This document shows, piece after piece, positions 7,194 to 16,700 of a DNA stretch of 24,758 nt. The DNA is from Candidatus Zixiibacteriota bacterium (lineage in GTDB: Bacteria; Zixibacteria; MSB-5A5; WJJR01). The stretch spans positions 1 to 24,758 of the forward strand of contig WJJR01000507.1 in the NCBI GenBank assembly GCA_014729565.1. The letters run 5' to 3'. Position numbers and translations under genes: made by a program. How positions within the stretch are numbered: position 1 is the stretch's first letter; each line of letters begins with the position of its first letter. Below the pieces are notes generated by a model, which was given only the letters and a program-made list of their open reading frames with translations, was not told the origin of the DNA and ran no database searches.

Positions 7194-9545
7194 CTAACGG
7201 CCACGATCATTCAATCTCAATGTGATTGTTTTTATGCCGCGACCGGCCTTGACCCGCTCGCCATTATTCTGGCCTTCAAAGCCCGGTTTGGCCGCATGCC
7301 AGTCATAGTCCCCCACAGGCACGTACGTGACGAATTCACCTGCGGCGTCAGTCAAACCGTAACGTAACGTCAATCCGGTGCTCTTTTCAACACCTATAAC
7401 TTCGGCCCCCGGGACCGGTCCCTCATCCCCCTGGACCACGAAGCGGACCCATCCCCGGCGATTCGCATCCTCATCGCCCTCATGGGATTGCGCGAGATCG
7501 GCATCCTCTCGCTGAGGGCGCATCAGGACCTCCACCGACTGCCGCATCGGAGCGACGGTGACCGTCGTATCGGCATATCCCTCACGGCTGAGGTGAAGTT
7601 CATGGTTATGGCCGTCTAGAAGCAGGGAGTAGGGGGTGGTGAGTTGATCGACTGGGGTCTTCAGATACTGGTCTCCCTGGCGAATCCAATCGATCCTGGC
7701 CGCCAACTCATTCATCGGCGATTGGGCGTCCGCTACGCAGATATGAACCGTTCGCTGCAGCGCCACCGAGTAGAGCGACGGCGAGTCGCGCCCCACCGTG
7801 ATGTCAAAGGCGTAATCAAGAAACGGGCGCTTTTCGAGCCGGATCCGATGCCGCCCATAGGCTGCCGGAAAGGCCATCTCGGTCTCTCCAATCGGAATCG
7901 TATCGCGATTCACGTAGACCGCAGCACCGCTGGGGATCGACCGGACGCGTATCAGCCGCTCAAACTGCCCAAGCAGCTCGCCGCCGTGCCGCTCACGTTC
8001 CGGAATCCACGTCCAGATGGTCGTGTCGGTCGGTTCAGCCAGACCGGTCATGGGCGATACGTACGCCGGGGCCAACGGTTCCTGATCGCGCAGTTCAAAT
8101 TCGACCAAGACCGTATCGGTTGCTGATACCCAGAAGTCGGCGGCTTCTCGTGCCGACAGTTCGCGACCGTCGACAAACACCGTCGCGCCACCCGGGATCG
8201 AACTGAAGCGAATGCGCTTCTGGAATATGAACGGCGTGAACGGACCGACGTCCTTCGGGTCTTTCACAATCAGAACCGTGTCAATCGGACGGAATCCGGG
8301 ATATGTCAGTCGGATGGACATTGGCCCGGGGGACAGATCGGTCAACACATACGGTGTTTCGCCTGCTACCTCGCCACCGATGATGACCTCGGCGCCCGAC
8401 GGTGTTGTGACCAATTCCGGGCCCGATGGTTTCAGTGCCTCGCGAAATGGTGAGAACACAGTCGAAACGACTGGCGACAGTGAGTCGGTTCGCCAGAGAA
8501 TAGCCACAGCAATTACCAGTGCCAGCACGACAAATGCCGGCCATAGCGTACGTTTTCGCTGTCCCGTTTTAGCCTTTGTCTGATTTCGACGCGGTTTGGA
8601 TTTCGTGTCGACCTCAGATTCAACGATTTGATCAAGCGGCTTCCGACTGACCGCTGCCGGCGGGATCTCCGTCGCCGAGATTTCCTTATACTGCGCCGCA
8701 CCGCCGCCGCGCAGATAGTGAACTCGTCGACGCTCCTCCGCTTCATCGTCGCTTTGAATCGCTTCAAACAAACGCGCGATGCGATCAGTGGCCTGATCAT
8801 CGGTCGGGCATTCCGGGAATCGCCCGATCTCGGTTGCCAGTGCGGCCGCGTTGCCGAGCCACGGCGAGCGCGACGACTGGAGCATGCGGTCGGTGATGTC
8901 GCGATACGGTTCCGGGATATCGTTGAGATCATCGCCCGTCGCCGACGCGTGCGACAGCATGCGTACCAGCAGCCGTCCCACCGCCGCGAGGTCATCGAAT
9001 TCCGATGGGGACGGTCCAGTCGACGGAGCGTTGGCATCTGCGGACACCGCTGAGTGCAGACCGAAAGCGGTGATCTTGATCTGTCCCGTACTGGTCAGCC
9101 AGATCGTATGCCCGTCCAGTGCACCGTGAGTGAGTGTGGGCTGGCCGGGAGCATCGTTGAGTACAGTCGAATGCGCATCGGCCAATCCCAACAGCACATA
9201 CCGCGCCATCGCCAGTGCAACCGGTGGGCTGAGACGTTGCCTGATCTCACCCAGCCGCGTCAGCACCGTCTCCAGATTGAGCGCATCGACATACTCGCAC
9301 ACGAGGTAGATCGCATTGTCCGGCCCGCTCAGCGCGTGATACAATCGGTGCACATTCGGATGGTGAAGCGTCGTCCAACCGGCGAGCGTCTGTCGATGCT
9401 GTTCGGGCTCTGCCGAGGCCGGTATTTCAATCACCAGCAGCGACCGCGGATTGGCCCGATCCCACGTATAGTACTGCGTCCCGCTGGCATCTGACGACAG
9501 CCGCCGCAGCAATTCGAATCGTTGGTTAATCAGACGATTGGCCAT
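7194..9545 (-). CDS. Membrane pseudokinase with PEGA domains
   Basis: A 783-residue protein. Residues 8-250 follow a bacterial Ser/Thr kinase (PknB-like) fold, with HHPNVHRLYH, IYLVCEYVDALNLETVL and a helical C-lobe. The catalytic residues are missing: Glu40 (LVIEIP) for the ATP Lys, HGALDGHTI (140-148) for HRD..N, and TAFGL (Ala160) for DFG. After a basic linker, one membrane helix (LWPAFVVLALVIAVAILW, 334-351) is followed by PEGA-type beta domains near 376-428, 446-485 and 532-585, further repeats, and a carboxypeptidase-regulatory-like domain (700-780). PEGA domains are typically extracytoplasmic. It probably acts as a scaffold or sensor rather than an enzyme. It is first in the unit with the FHA protein (stop overlapping the longer FHA start) and the PP2C phosphatase. 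Start ATG 9545, preceded by GGAATGAG. Confidence 0.88.
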   Translation of the reverse strand: MANRLINQRFELLRRLSSDASGTQYYTWDRANPRSLLVIEIPASAEPEQHRQTLAGWTTLHHPNVHRLYHALSGPDNAIYLVCEYVDALNLETVLTRLGEIRQRLSPPVALAMARYVLLGLADAHSTVLNDAPGQPTLTHGALDGHTIWLTSTGQIKITAFGLHSAVSADANAPSTGPSPSEFDDLAAVGRLLVRMLSHASATGDDLNDIPEPYRDITDRMLQSSRSPWLGNAAALATEIGRFPECPTDDQATDRIARLFEAIQSDDEAEERRRVHYLRGGGAAQYKEISATEIPPAAVSRKPLDQIVESEVDTKSKPRRNQTKAKTGQRKRTLWPAFVVLALVIAVAILWRTDSLSPVVSTVFSPFREALKPSGPELVTTPSGAEVIIGGEVAGETPYVLTDLSPGPMSIRLTYPGFRPIDTVLIVKDPKDVGPFTPFIFQKRIRFSSIPGGATVFVDGRELSAREAADFWVSATDTVLVEFELRDQEPLAPAYVSPMTGLAEPTDTTIWTWIPERERHGGELLGQFERLIRVRSIPSGAAVYVNRDTIPIGETEMAFPAAYGRHRIRLEKRPFLDYAFDITVGRDSPSLYSVALQRTVHICVADAQSPMNELAARIDWIRQGDQYLKTPVDQLTTPYSLLLDGHNHELHLSREGYADTTVTVAPMRQSVEVLMRPQREDADLAQSHEGDEDANRRGWVRFVVQGDEGPVPGAEVIGVEKSTGLTLRYGLTDAAGEFVTYVPVGDYDWHAAKPGFEGQNNGERVKAGRGIKTITLRLNDRGR

Positions 9546-9849
9546 ACGCTCATTCCGCTATCATATCATGATACCGGAATGATCCCGAATGGTCTGTAGG
9601 AAAATCCATGGATAGGAGGGGAGAGGAGAGCACTGATAGGGGTGCCACCCTACGCGATCGTCGACAAAGTCGATGGCTGTGTAGGATGGAATTCCGCTGC
9701 CGCGTGCCCAGGACAACCCGCCTCCAACGGCAGCAGATTGGGAGCACCGGTCCGCTCACACCGACACGGTGTGCCACTGTACCTTGGTCAGTGGCACATT
9801 TGCTAATCCCGAAGACTGGACTCCACGACACGACGAGCAAGCGCGTGTT

Positions 9850-10302
9850 GCCACTGACGAACGGGCGTGTTGAAAGACCCATAGGGTTATCGCGTGGGTC
9901 CGGCTCTTAGCCGGACCGGTGCGGCTATAGCGATTGTCAGAAGTATTTTCCGTTAGCAGAAGCCCCCGTTCAGTCGTCAAGCCTCCCCTGTCATCCCCGC
10001 GCAAGCGGGGATCCATTTTGAACCCAGCCACGCGTGGAGAATGGATTCCCGCTTTCGCAGGAATGACAACAGGTTATAGCAATAATTAGAACTCCGTTCC
10101 GGTTTTTGGAAACGTAGCATGGCCGTCTCGGTCAAGCGGCACGGGCGAGGCGCCCGTACTACATCGCGTGTTCAATCGGAAGATAGTTCTGACAATCGCT
10201 CTAAGAGCCGCACCTACGCGAAGTTCTGATTGTCTGATTCAGTTACATCATTCGGTTTGGAGTCAACACACCACTTTTTCAACACGCCCGAACGTCAGTG
10301 GC
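9850..10302. repeat. Inverted-repeat pair (arms 9850-9875 and 10277-10302)
   Basis: 26-bp arms match at 24 positions (GCCACTGACG, two variable bases, then CGGGCGTGTTGAAA). Both flank further inverted arms at 9918-9942 and 10187-10214, which share TTCTGACAATCGCT and AGCCGCACC with a 3-nt insertion. Together they look like the ends of decayed small mobile repeats inserted into each other. Confidence 0.6.
9989..10068. repeat. MITE-like palindromic element
   Basis: 28-bp imperfect terminal inverted repeats (9989-10016 and 10041-10068, 24 of 28 matching) enclose 24 bp. The arms start TGTCAT and contain a CCCGC...GCGGG core (GCAAGCGGGGATCCAT type), a pattern widespread as short interspersed repeats in bacterial intergenic DNA. 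It could fold into a long hairpin in RNA. No transposase is nearby. Confidence 0.65.
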
Positions 10303-10450
10303 ACCCGTACCCGGTAGAGTATTCACAATTGGTTCAGATCGTGTGCGTCGGCGATTCCCACTCTAGGCGGTCATCGACAATGTCGATCACCGCGTAGGGT
10401 GGAGCACCCCAGGCTGAATCAGTGAGATGGTGTAGTGGCCCGAGCTTACC

Positions 10451-10912
10451 CTACTTCGGCAGCTCCACCCGGCATTCGAATTCTGTGCCCAGACCAATCA
10501 CATCACCGTCTTTGCAGTCGGCTTTTTCGATGCGTTCGCCATTCACGAACGTGCCGTAGAGCGAATTGGCATCGGCGATCGACAATGTCGACTTGGCGTA
10601 CGTCAAACGCGCGTGGTGTTTGCTGACTTTGTCGTCGTTGACGACAATGTCGTTGTCTTTCTCCGTGCCGATGGTGGCGTAGGCGGATGTCAGCGGGAAT
10701 GCGGTTCCGGTGTGTGTGCCGGCGGTGACAACCAGACGGATCGGAACATCGAGTTCACCACCGGCGCGATAGGCGATAATACCGATGATCACCACGGCCA
10801 GCACAACCACCCCGATGATGATCCACAGCCACGGTATCCCGCCGCCGTCGGCCGCGGCTTCATTGGCCACCAATGGCAGCATGAGAGCAAGCAATGCAGC
10901 AAGTTGAATCAT
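10451..10912 (-). CDS. Small membrane-anchored FHA-domain protein
   Basis: A 153-residue protein: a hydrophobic N-terminal signal or anchor (1-20), a second strong membrane helix (about 27-48, IPWLWIIIGVVVLAVVIIGIIAY), then one FHA domain (about 55-152). FHA landmarks are IGTEKDNDIVV, KVSKHHARL and SLYGTFVNGE. The usual Gly-Arg at the first landmark is Gly-Thr here, so phosphopeptide binding may be weak. The topology cannot be settled: if residues 1-20 are cleaved as a signal peptide, the FHA domain should be cytoplasmic after the second helix. It lies downstream of the secreted DUF4412-like gene in the same direction, but a strong hairpin between them (10942-10970) suggests separate transcription. 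A link to the FHA/PP2C/pseudokinase unit 900 bp away is likely but inferred. No strong ribosome site precedes ATG 10912. Confidence 0.85.
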   Translation of the reverse strand: MIQLAALLALMLPLVANEAAADGGGIPWLWIIIGVVVLAVVIIGIIAYRAGGELDVPIRLVVTAGTHTGTAFPLTSAYATIGTEKDNDIVVNDDKVSKHHARLTYAKSTLSIADANSLYGTFVNGERIEKADCKDGDVIGLGTEFECRVELPK

Positions 10913-10941
10913 TGTATTCTGATAGTGTTATGTGAGAAAAT

Positions 10942-10970
10942 GGAGCGCGGCCGTTGGCCGGCCGCGCTCC
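10942..10970 (-). terminator. Hairpin terminator after the DUF4412-like gene
   Basis: On the minus strand a perfect 12-bp stem (GGAGCGCGGCCG / CGGCCGCGCTCC, 5-nt loop) begins about 13 nt after the stop and is followed by ATTTTCTC. The T-run is short, so termination may be partial. Confidence 0.65.
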
Positions 10971-10982
10971 GATTACGAGTTG

Positions 10983-12011
10983 CTACTCCATCGTCTCGGA
11001 ATCGTACTTGTCCGGACAACTGAACTTGTCGGTTTTGACGTCGCCGGTCGAGATGTCGTCGACTTCGGTTCGCAGTGTCATGAAATAATTGTCGTCCTCG
11101 CTGCTGCCTTCGTCCTTTTTCTCTTCATCGTCGCCACCACCACCGAACAATCCCTTCAGCATGTTCTTGGCCTTCTCGGCCCCCTCCATGCCTTCGCTCG
11201 ACGCGGTCAACTGATCGAACTGGCCGCCCGATCCTTTGATCTTCATGATCGTCCGCATCGGAAAGCCCTTCAAATCAGCGGTGTGTTTGCTCAGTTCTTC
11301 GCTGTCGACACCATACATCGCCAGCATGCTGTTCATCGAGCCGCCCATCGACACCGACGCATCGAGACCCATCTGTTCGATCAATTTCTGATTAAACGCT
11401 TCGAATTCTTCGTAGCCGGGCACATCCTTGGCGATCCAGAGATCCATATCAGCGTAGAAGTCAAACTCCTCACCCGACTCGTTATCTTTACCCTTCACAT
11501 GCATGTTAACCAGGTACTGTTCGCTCTCGTATCCGGCAATCTTCTCGGTTTCACCGGTCTTTTCGACGGTCACCTCCGGCGGCTCCATGGACACCTGCGA
11601 GGTATCAAACTGCTGCTCCTCGGGCATCTTGTCGCTGCTCGCCATGCCGGGGAATCCGCCGGACATCGCGCCCGCCTGGTCGAGACTCATCTGTGTGCAC
11701 CGTTCGCTCATGTGATCGACATTGAGCATCGTGCCATTGGCCAAATCGACCACGGACGTGGTTTTGATCGGCTTGCCGCCGCCCATCATCTTCATGATCG
11801 AGTTGGTCATCTTCGCTTCGGTCTCATCGCACTTCTGGTCGCCCTTGATGTACGTCGTGGACTGGATCTCCATGTCCAGAAAGCCCATCAAGCCCGACGT
11901 CTTCGCGGTTTGCTTGACGGTGAGATCGGCCGACGCCACTGTCGCCATCAGGCAGATGGCGACCACCGCCATCAGCGTTCGCATTGCTACTTGCCCGATC
12001 ATCCGGGACAT
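10983..12011 (-). CDS. Secreted DUF4412-like protein
   Basis: A 342-residue exported protein. The start is ATG 12011 with AAGGAGG 6 nt upstream; an upstream in-frame start at 12068 would add 19 unrelated residues. Residues 1-28 form a signal peptide (RTLMAVVAICLMATVASA, cleavage before DLTVKQ). The mature part begins LTVKQTAKTSG, with QSTTYIKGDQKCDE, then VVDLANGTMLNVDHMSERCTQM. This resembles DUF4412 proteins, which read as an outer-barrel or LolA-like fold measuring a salt or lipid, but no function is established. Met-Gly runs (MKMMGGGK, MSGGFPGM) and an acidic C-terminal loop (GGGGDDEEKKDEGSSEDD) look disordered. No enzyme motif is seen. It is the gene directly upstream of the small FHA protein. 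Confidence 0.78.
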   Translation of the reverse strand: MSRMIGQVAMRTLMAVVAICLMATVASADLTVKQTAKTSGLMGFLDMEIQSTTYIKGDQKCDETEAKMTNSIMKMMGGGKPIKTTSVVDLANGTMLNVDHMSERCTQMSLDQAGAMSGGFPGMASSDKMPEEQQFDTSQVSMEPPEVTVEKTGETEKIAGYESEQYLVNMHVKGKDNESGEEFDFYADMDLWIAKDVPGYEEFEAFNQKLIEQMGLDASVSMGGSMNSMLAMYGVDSEELSKHTADLKGFPMRTIMKIKGSGGQFDQLTASSEGMEGAEKAKNMLKGLFGGGGDDEEKKDEGSSEDDNYFMTLRTEVDDISTGDVKTDKFSCPDKYDSETME

Positions 12012-12234
12012 ACCAAACCTCCTTGTGATGTACACGAATTCACTCTTGTTTACTGATGCTCTTGACAAACGCCTCGCCGCCGTGGACGACGAGGCTCATA
12101 CAGACCGGTAATGTGGTCCAAATTGGCCCTGAAGGCAACCGGTTTTGGGGTTCGCCACCGTGTAGCACGGGCGTCCTGTTTACAGTGAGCGCAGTCGAAC
12201 TGCCCGTGCCGCATGCCCGGGACGGGCATGCCAT

Positions 12235-12268
12235 AAAAAACCCCGGGCGACCAAGCGGCCACCCGGGG
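12235..12268 (-). terminator. Rho-independent terminator
   Basis: On the minus strand the stem CCCCGGGTGGCC / GGTCGCCCGGGG (12 pairs including two G-T, loop GCTT) is followed by six T. It lies 27 bp after the stop of the secreted gene at 12296 and should end its transcript. Confidence 0.85.
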
Positions 12269-12295
12269 TGATACTCGAATAGAAATGTGAGGTGC

Positions 12296-13588
12296 TTACC
12301 GCATCAGCACCATTTTCCGCGTGAGCGCATCACCATTGCGTGAGAGGCGATAAAAATACACCCCTGATGCGACATTCTCGCCGCGGCTGTTGCGTGCATC
12401 CCACTCGACGATCGACTCACCGGTCTCACGATACCCATCCACCAACACCGCCACACTCTGGCCGATGATGTTGAACACTTCCAGACGCACGTGTCCGGGA
12501 GCGGCCAGGTGGAATTTGATTTGGGTTTCCGGGTTGAATGGATTCGGGAAATTCTGCGCCAGCGAAAACGAATTCGGCACAGTCGCCCCGTAACCGTCAT
12601 CATCATTCACGTCGGTTGGGTTGACGTCGATCTGTGTCTCCGCACCACTGTTCGCGGGAGTGTACGTTTCTGCGACCGCATGAACAACGGCAGTCGCAAA
12701 GCCACCTGTCGCATTCAACGGAATGTCGACGAAGACTTCGACGATTTCGGATTCGCCCGGATTCAGCGGTCCGATGAGCGCCTTCGGAAGCGTGAATGAC
12801 CAATTCTCATCGATTGCGACACTCACGTCGAAGCTCTCGGTGATGTTGCCGGTATTCTCGACCAGAAATTCAATGCGAACCGCATCGCCGGCCACACCGC
12901 CAATCACCGCCGGAGCCGTGACCGTCGCGCCAGGATAGTCCAGTGTGCTGGTCAATTCATACTGAGAACTCAATCCTGTGGGCCAAACAGCGTCTGGTCC
13001 CGCAGAGAGCCCGTTGATCATAAAGTCAAGGGCTTCGCCGTTATCACCGCCATCGTCGGGATCGGTTGTTGGGTCATTCGGGAAACCGTGCATCAGGTAC
13101 TGACCAGGAGATTCTATGTCTTCTGACACACCAACAACGACGCCACCCGGATCGTAAACCGAGATTACATCGCCAGGTCGAATGAGGGCAGTCAAGAATT
13201 CGGTTGATGTCCCCCACCAATCGTTCGGTTGCAAGACCAGACCGGTAGGTTTTGGCGGAGCCAAGACCAGCTTCACCCGCGTGTTCTCGGTACCGTTCGG
13301 CAATCCTCGTACAACCGTCGGGTAGTAATCGGTCGCCCTCGTACGCAGATCAAACTCACTGACGCCTGGATCGGCCAACGAGAAGTCGCCCAAGACACTC
13401 GTCGTCTGATCCAGCAGGTTCCCGTCCGGGTACGAATCCCAGACTTCGATCACAGCGCCGTCCAGCGGAGAACCGTCCAGCGCGGTGACGTTGCCGGCCA
13501 CTTGCCCGAGGGCCGGTGTGATTCCCAGTAGCAGTGCAATCCCCGTGAACACAGCCCCCCGCGTTAACCTCAAAATGGTGTTTCGCAA
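12296..13588 (-). CDS. Secreted protein with FlgD-like C-terminal sorting module
   Basis: 430 residues from a TTG at 13588 that has AAGGGG about 8 nt upstream and opens directly into a signal peptide (RNTILRLTRGAVF, then GIALLLGITPALGQ). In-frame starts at 13705 (GTG) and 13690 (ATG) would add about 35-39 polar residues and run through a strong hairpin (13621-13650), so I prefer the TTG. Order: carboxypeptidase-regulatory-like domain (VAGNVTALDGSPLDGAVIEV), a GDVI...GVVVGV module shared with the giant neighbour (DNA 13010-13225), a beta-sandwich with IEFLVENTGN, and a FlgD-like C-terminus (QNFPNPFNPETQIKF to RKMVLMR). The last module is known in FCB-group bacteria as a secretion or surface-sorting tail. 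The protein is probably extracellular or surface-bound; no enzymatic motif is visible. Confidence 0.85.
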   Translation of the reverse strand: MRNTILRLTRGAVFTGIALLLGITPALGQVAGNVTALDGSPLDGAVIEVWDSYPDGNLLDQTTSVLGDFSLADPGVSEFDLRTRATDYYPTVVRGLPNGTENTRVKLVLAPPKPTGLVLQPNDWWGTSTEFLTALIRPGDVISVYDPGGVVVGVSEDIESPGQYLMHGFPNDPTTDPDDGGDNGEALDFMINGLSAGPDAVWPTGLSSQYELTSTLDYPGATVTAPAVIGGVAGDAVRIEFLVENTGNITESFDVSVAIDENWSFTLPKALIGPLNPGESEIVEVFVDIPLNATGGFATAVVHAVAETYTPANSGAETQIDVNPTDVNDDDGYGATVPNSFSLAQNFPNPFNPETQIKFHLAAPGHVRLEVFNIIGQSVAVLVDGYRETGESIVEWDARNSRGENVASGVYFYRLSRNGDALTRKMVLMR

Positions 13589-13620
13589 GGTTATCACCCC
13601 TTTGGCATGATCCCGGGTAT

Positions 13621-13650
13621 CGCACCCCGCCCGTTGCAGGGCGGGATGCG
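13621..13650 (-). terminator. Hairpin between the two secreted-protein genes
   Basis: On the minus strand a perfect 12-bp stem CGCATCCCGCCC / GGGCGGGGTGCG (one G-T, 6-nt loop) lies 60 bp after the stop of the giant gene and 32 bp before the TTG start of the next. There is no T-run, so it may act as an mRNA 3'-end stabiliser or partial terminator. Confidence 0.5.
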
Positions 13651-13710
13651 AATCGCGTGAATCGTAATTGGTGGTCGTTGTCACCATCATCGTGTCCTTC
13701 GACACACCGG

Positions 13711-16700
13711 TTATTTCAGAAGCGTCATCTTCTTCGCTTCAGTGAAGCTCGGGGTCTGGATGCGGTAGAAGTACATACCGCTCTGGACCGCCGAACCGTT
13801 ATTGTCACGGCCATCCCACTCAACCGTATGCGTACCGGCCTCTTTCACGCCGGTGATCAGCGAACGGACTTCCTGGCCGAGGACGTTGTAAATGGTCAAG
13901 TTGACCTCAGACGCCTCCGGCAGACGGAATTGGATGGTCGTCGACGGGTTGAACGGGTTCGGGTAGTTCTGCAGCAGCGCGTAACTGGTCGGAACCGGGT
14001 TGGCGCCCGCCGCAAACACCGTCACCTCGTTCGACTCCTGGTCGAGCCAGCGGGTGTCGCCGTTGACACTGGCGGTCACACCGTTGACCTCAAAGGTCAG
14101 TTCCTCGCCTGCCACGGCGCCGTCGATATGACTCGTGGTCTTATCGTCGCCGTAGACGTGCAGCAGGAACCAGCCCTTGTCGGTAACAACCGCTTCGCCG
14201 ACGAGCAGGCCGGTACCGGTCTTGGCGGTGATGACATCGCCCGGACGCAGGCCGGTCTCACTCATGTCGGTTGCCGACCAGAAGTCGCTGAAGCGATTGG
14301 TCACGGTCACACGGCCGGTGCGGTTGACGACCTTCGACAGGTTGCCCGCCGGCGGCTGACAGGAGTACCCGCTGGTCGGGTACGTCTGTGTCGCCGCTTC
14401 GGTCATGTGGATCCAGTAACCCTTGGTCGGCTTCATGCAGTCGAGGTCGTTGAGTTCGGCCGGACGATCGGCTGCCCACGACTGGATACCGTCGCACTCG
14501 GCGGTGAACACATAGTCGTAGTAGCCGTCGATCGACTGCAGCGCGTGCGACCGCTCATCCCATTCCTCCGGCAGGTACGAAATCGCGTTCCAGCCGAGGC
14601 ACAGGTTGAGGTCTTTGTCGACGTCGACCGGAGCACCCTCGAAGACGATCGGACCGACGTTCGGGCCGGTCGGCAGGACCCAGTAGCCGTGGCATGGATC
14701 CATCGTTTCGAGATCGTTGAGGACCTCCGGACGATCGTTCGCCCACGAGATGTTGCCCTCGTTGCAGGTTGCACTGTAGAGGAAGCGATACTCGCCGTCA
14801 ATCGACTGGAGCACGTCATCCACCATCGGGCTCGACGGCAGCACGTTGAACGAGATTAGCGTCCACGTCTCGCAGAGCGGGATCTCGATCGTACGGCGGC
14901 TGCAATCGAACGCCGCGTCGAACTGGTTGTTGTCAAACGCCACCCACTGCTGTGGTGCAATCAGCGGGCATTCGCAGTTGTAGTAGAACGTGATCTCATC
15001 GCCTTCGTCGGCGCCTTCGTCGGCGTCGGTGTTCGGATCGTCGCCGATCACGTGGATCAGATACGTGCCGGCGGTTTCAACGGTCGTCACACCGCAGATC
15101 ACACCGTCCGGATCCATGGCGATGATCACATCACCCGGAACGATCGGCGTGCCTTCGATGGTCGCGTTCTGCGAATACCAGTCGGCGCCGTACGGCTGGA
15201 CCGGAATCTCCGGCAGCTCCTCGAGAGCCACCTCGATCTCGTCGCCGCAGTCCACATCCACGATCGCCGGACAGTATCCGTCTTGCCGGATTCGAATGTT
15301 GTAGAGAGCAGCAACTTCTGGCTCGAAGCAGAAATAGCCGTTCTCGTTGGCTGTTACCGTGTCGATCACGGAGCCACTCGGATATCCGGCCCAGAGTTCG
15401 ACAAACGCGCCCGGAACCGTGTAACCGCAGATCTGGCACCCGACCGGACACTCTTCAAGGACGATATCCAGGGGATCACCACCGCAGAGGATGTTCTGCG
15501 ACTGATAGTCGCAGAAGCCTTCGATGCTGGCATGGATCGAGTAATGACCCACCGTGAGGTTCGTGAAGCACCACTCACCATTGGCATCCGTGGTGGTCGT
15601 GGCGATGATATTGCCCAGCGAGTCTTTCAGGGCAACGGTCGTACCCGGAATGGGAGCGCCCGTCACGGCTTTGACAGTGCCGCAAATCTCGCACACATCA
15701 GGACACTCGATACAGACACTGCCCGCGGTGAACGACGGCCAGACCGGTTCCTGGTCGGCGTCGGTCAGCAGCGGCGTGCACCCACTCGTGCCTTTCGGTT
15801 CGATCGTGGTTGAGTCGATTCTCACTGTGTCCGGGCATTCGGAGTCACTGGTGATCAGGAAGTACAGTGTTGCGAGTTTTCCGCAGCCCGTATCGATCAG
15901 TGAGGTATCAAAGACGACCGCCGAGATGCAGATTTCGCCATTGATGTCGTCGATGGAGATGTTCTTGGATCCGTTAATGGAATCAACACGTGATCCGTCG
16001 AAATCGCCACCGATGGCCTGGATGTTGTCTGTATCGTAGGCGAGACCCGCCGTAATACCAGTCGCCGGGAAGTTGTTGCAGAAGTTGACCATCACCGGGA
16101 CGGTGTCACCCACCTGGCCACAGCCATTGCCAACCATGATGCTGGCTTCCTTCTCGATCGGTGCCTCGTCGACGCACAGCTTCACGATCACGATACCCGG
16201 TGAACCGATGGCCGGCGCACTGACGGTGATCGTGTCGTAGTAGCAGCCCGGATTGAGGCCATTATGGTCGACTTGCAGGTCAACCGTCGACGGCGTAGTG
16301 CCGGTGTCGCTGCTCAGTGTCAGCCACGAATCGAAGTTCGTTGCCGACCACGAGAAGTCCGGACAGTCCGGAGCTGCGTTGAAGATATCCAGCGACTGAT
16401 CCGGAGGCGTCGGACCGCCAACCACGGCGTCGAATTCATAGTAGGCGCTGTCGAGGCCCAGAATCGGCTCGCAACACTCTAACACTTCGACTTCGATACA
16501 GAGTTGATCGTCGGGCAGGATCTTTGATCCGGCCGGGAGGATGACGCGGTAGAACTCGATGCACTCGAAGTACGTGCCTGCTTCCAGTCCGTCGAAGTTG
16601 AGACACAAGAGCGCGGAATCCGGCGTGGATCCGTGGTCCGGCGTCAACGATTCGATGAACGTGCTGTCATCCCAATACCCGGTCCATCCATCAATACAAC

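Larger units (their letters stand above)
9546..10450. other. Gene-free region with nested inverted repeats
   Basis: No convincing gene in 905 bp. Four pairs of inverted repeats are nested inside one another: 9639-9676/10371-10410, 9850-9875/10277-10302 (24 of 26 matching), 9918-9942/10187-10214 and 9989-10016/10041-10068. A perfect 7-bp hairpin (ACGGGCG/CGCCCGT) also lies at 10141-10157. The region separates the signalling unit from the small FHA gene. Confidence 0.7.
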
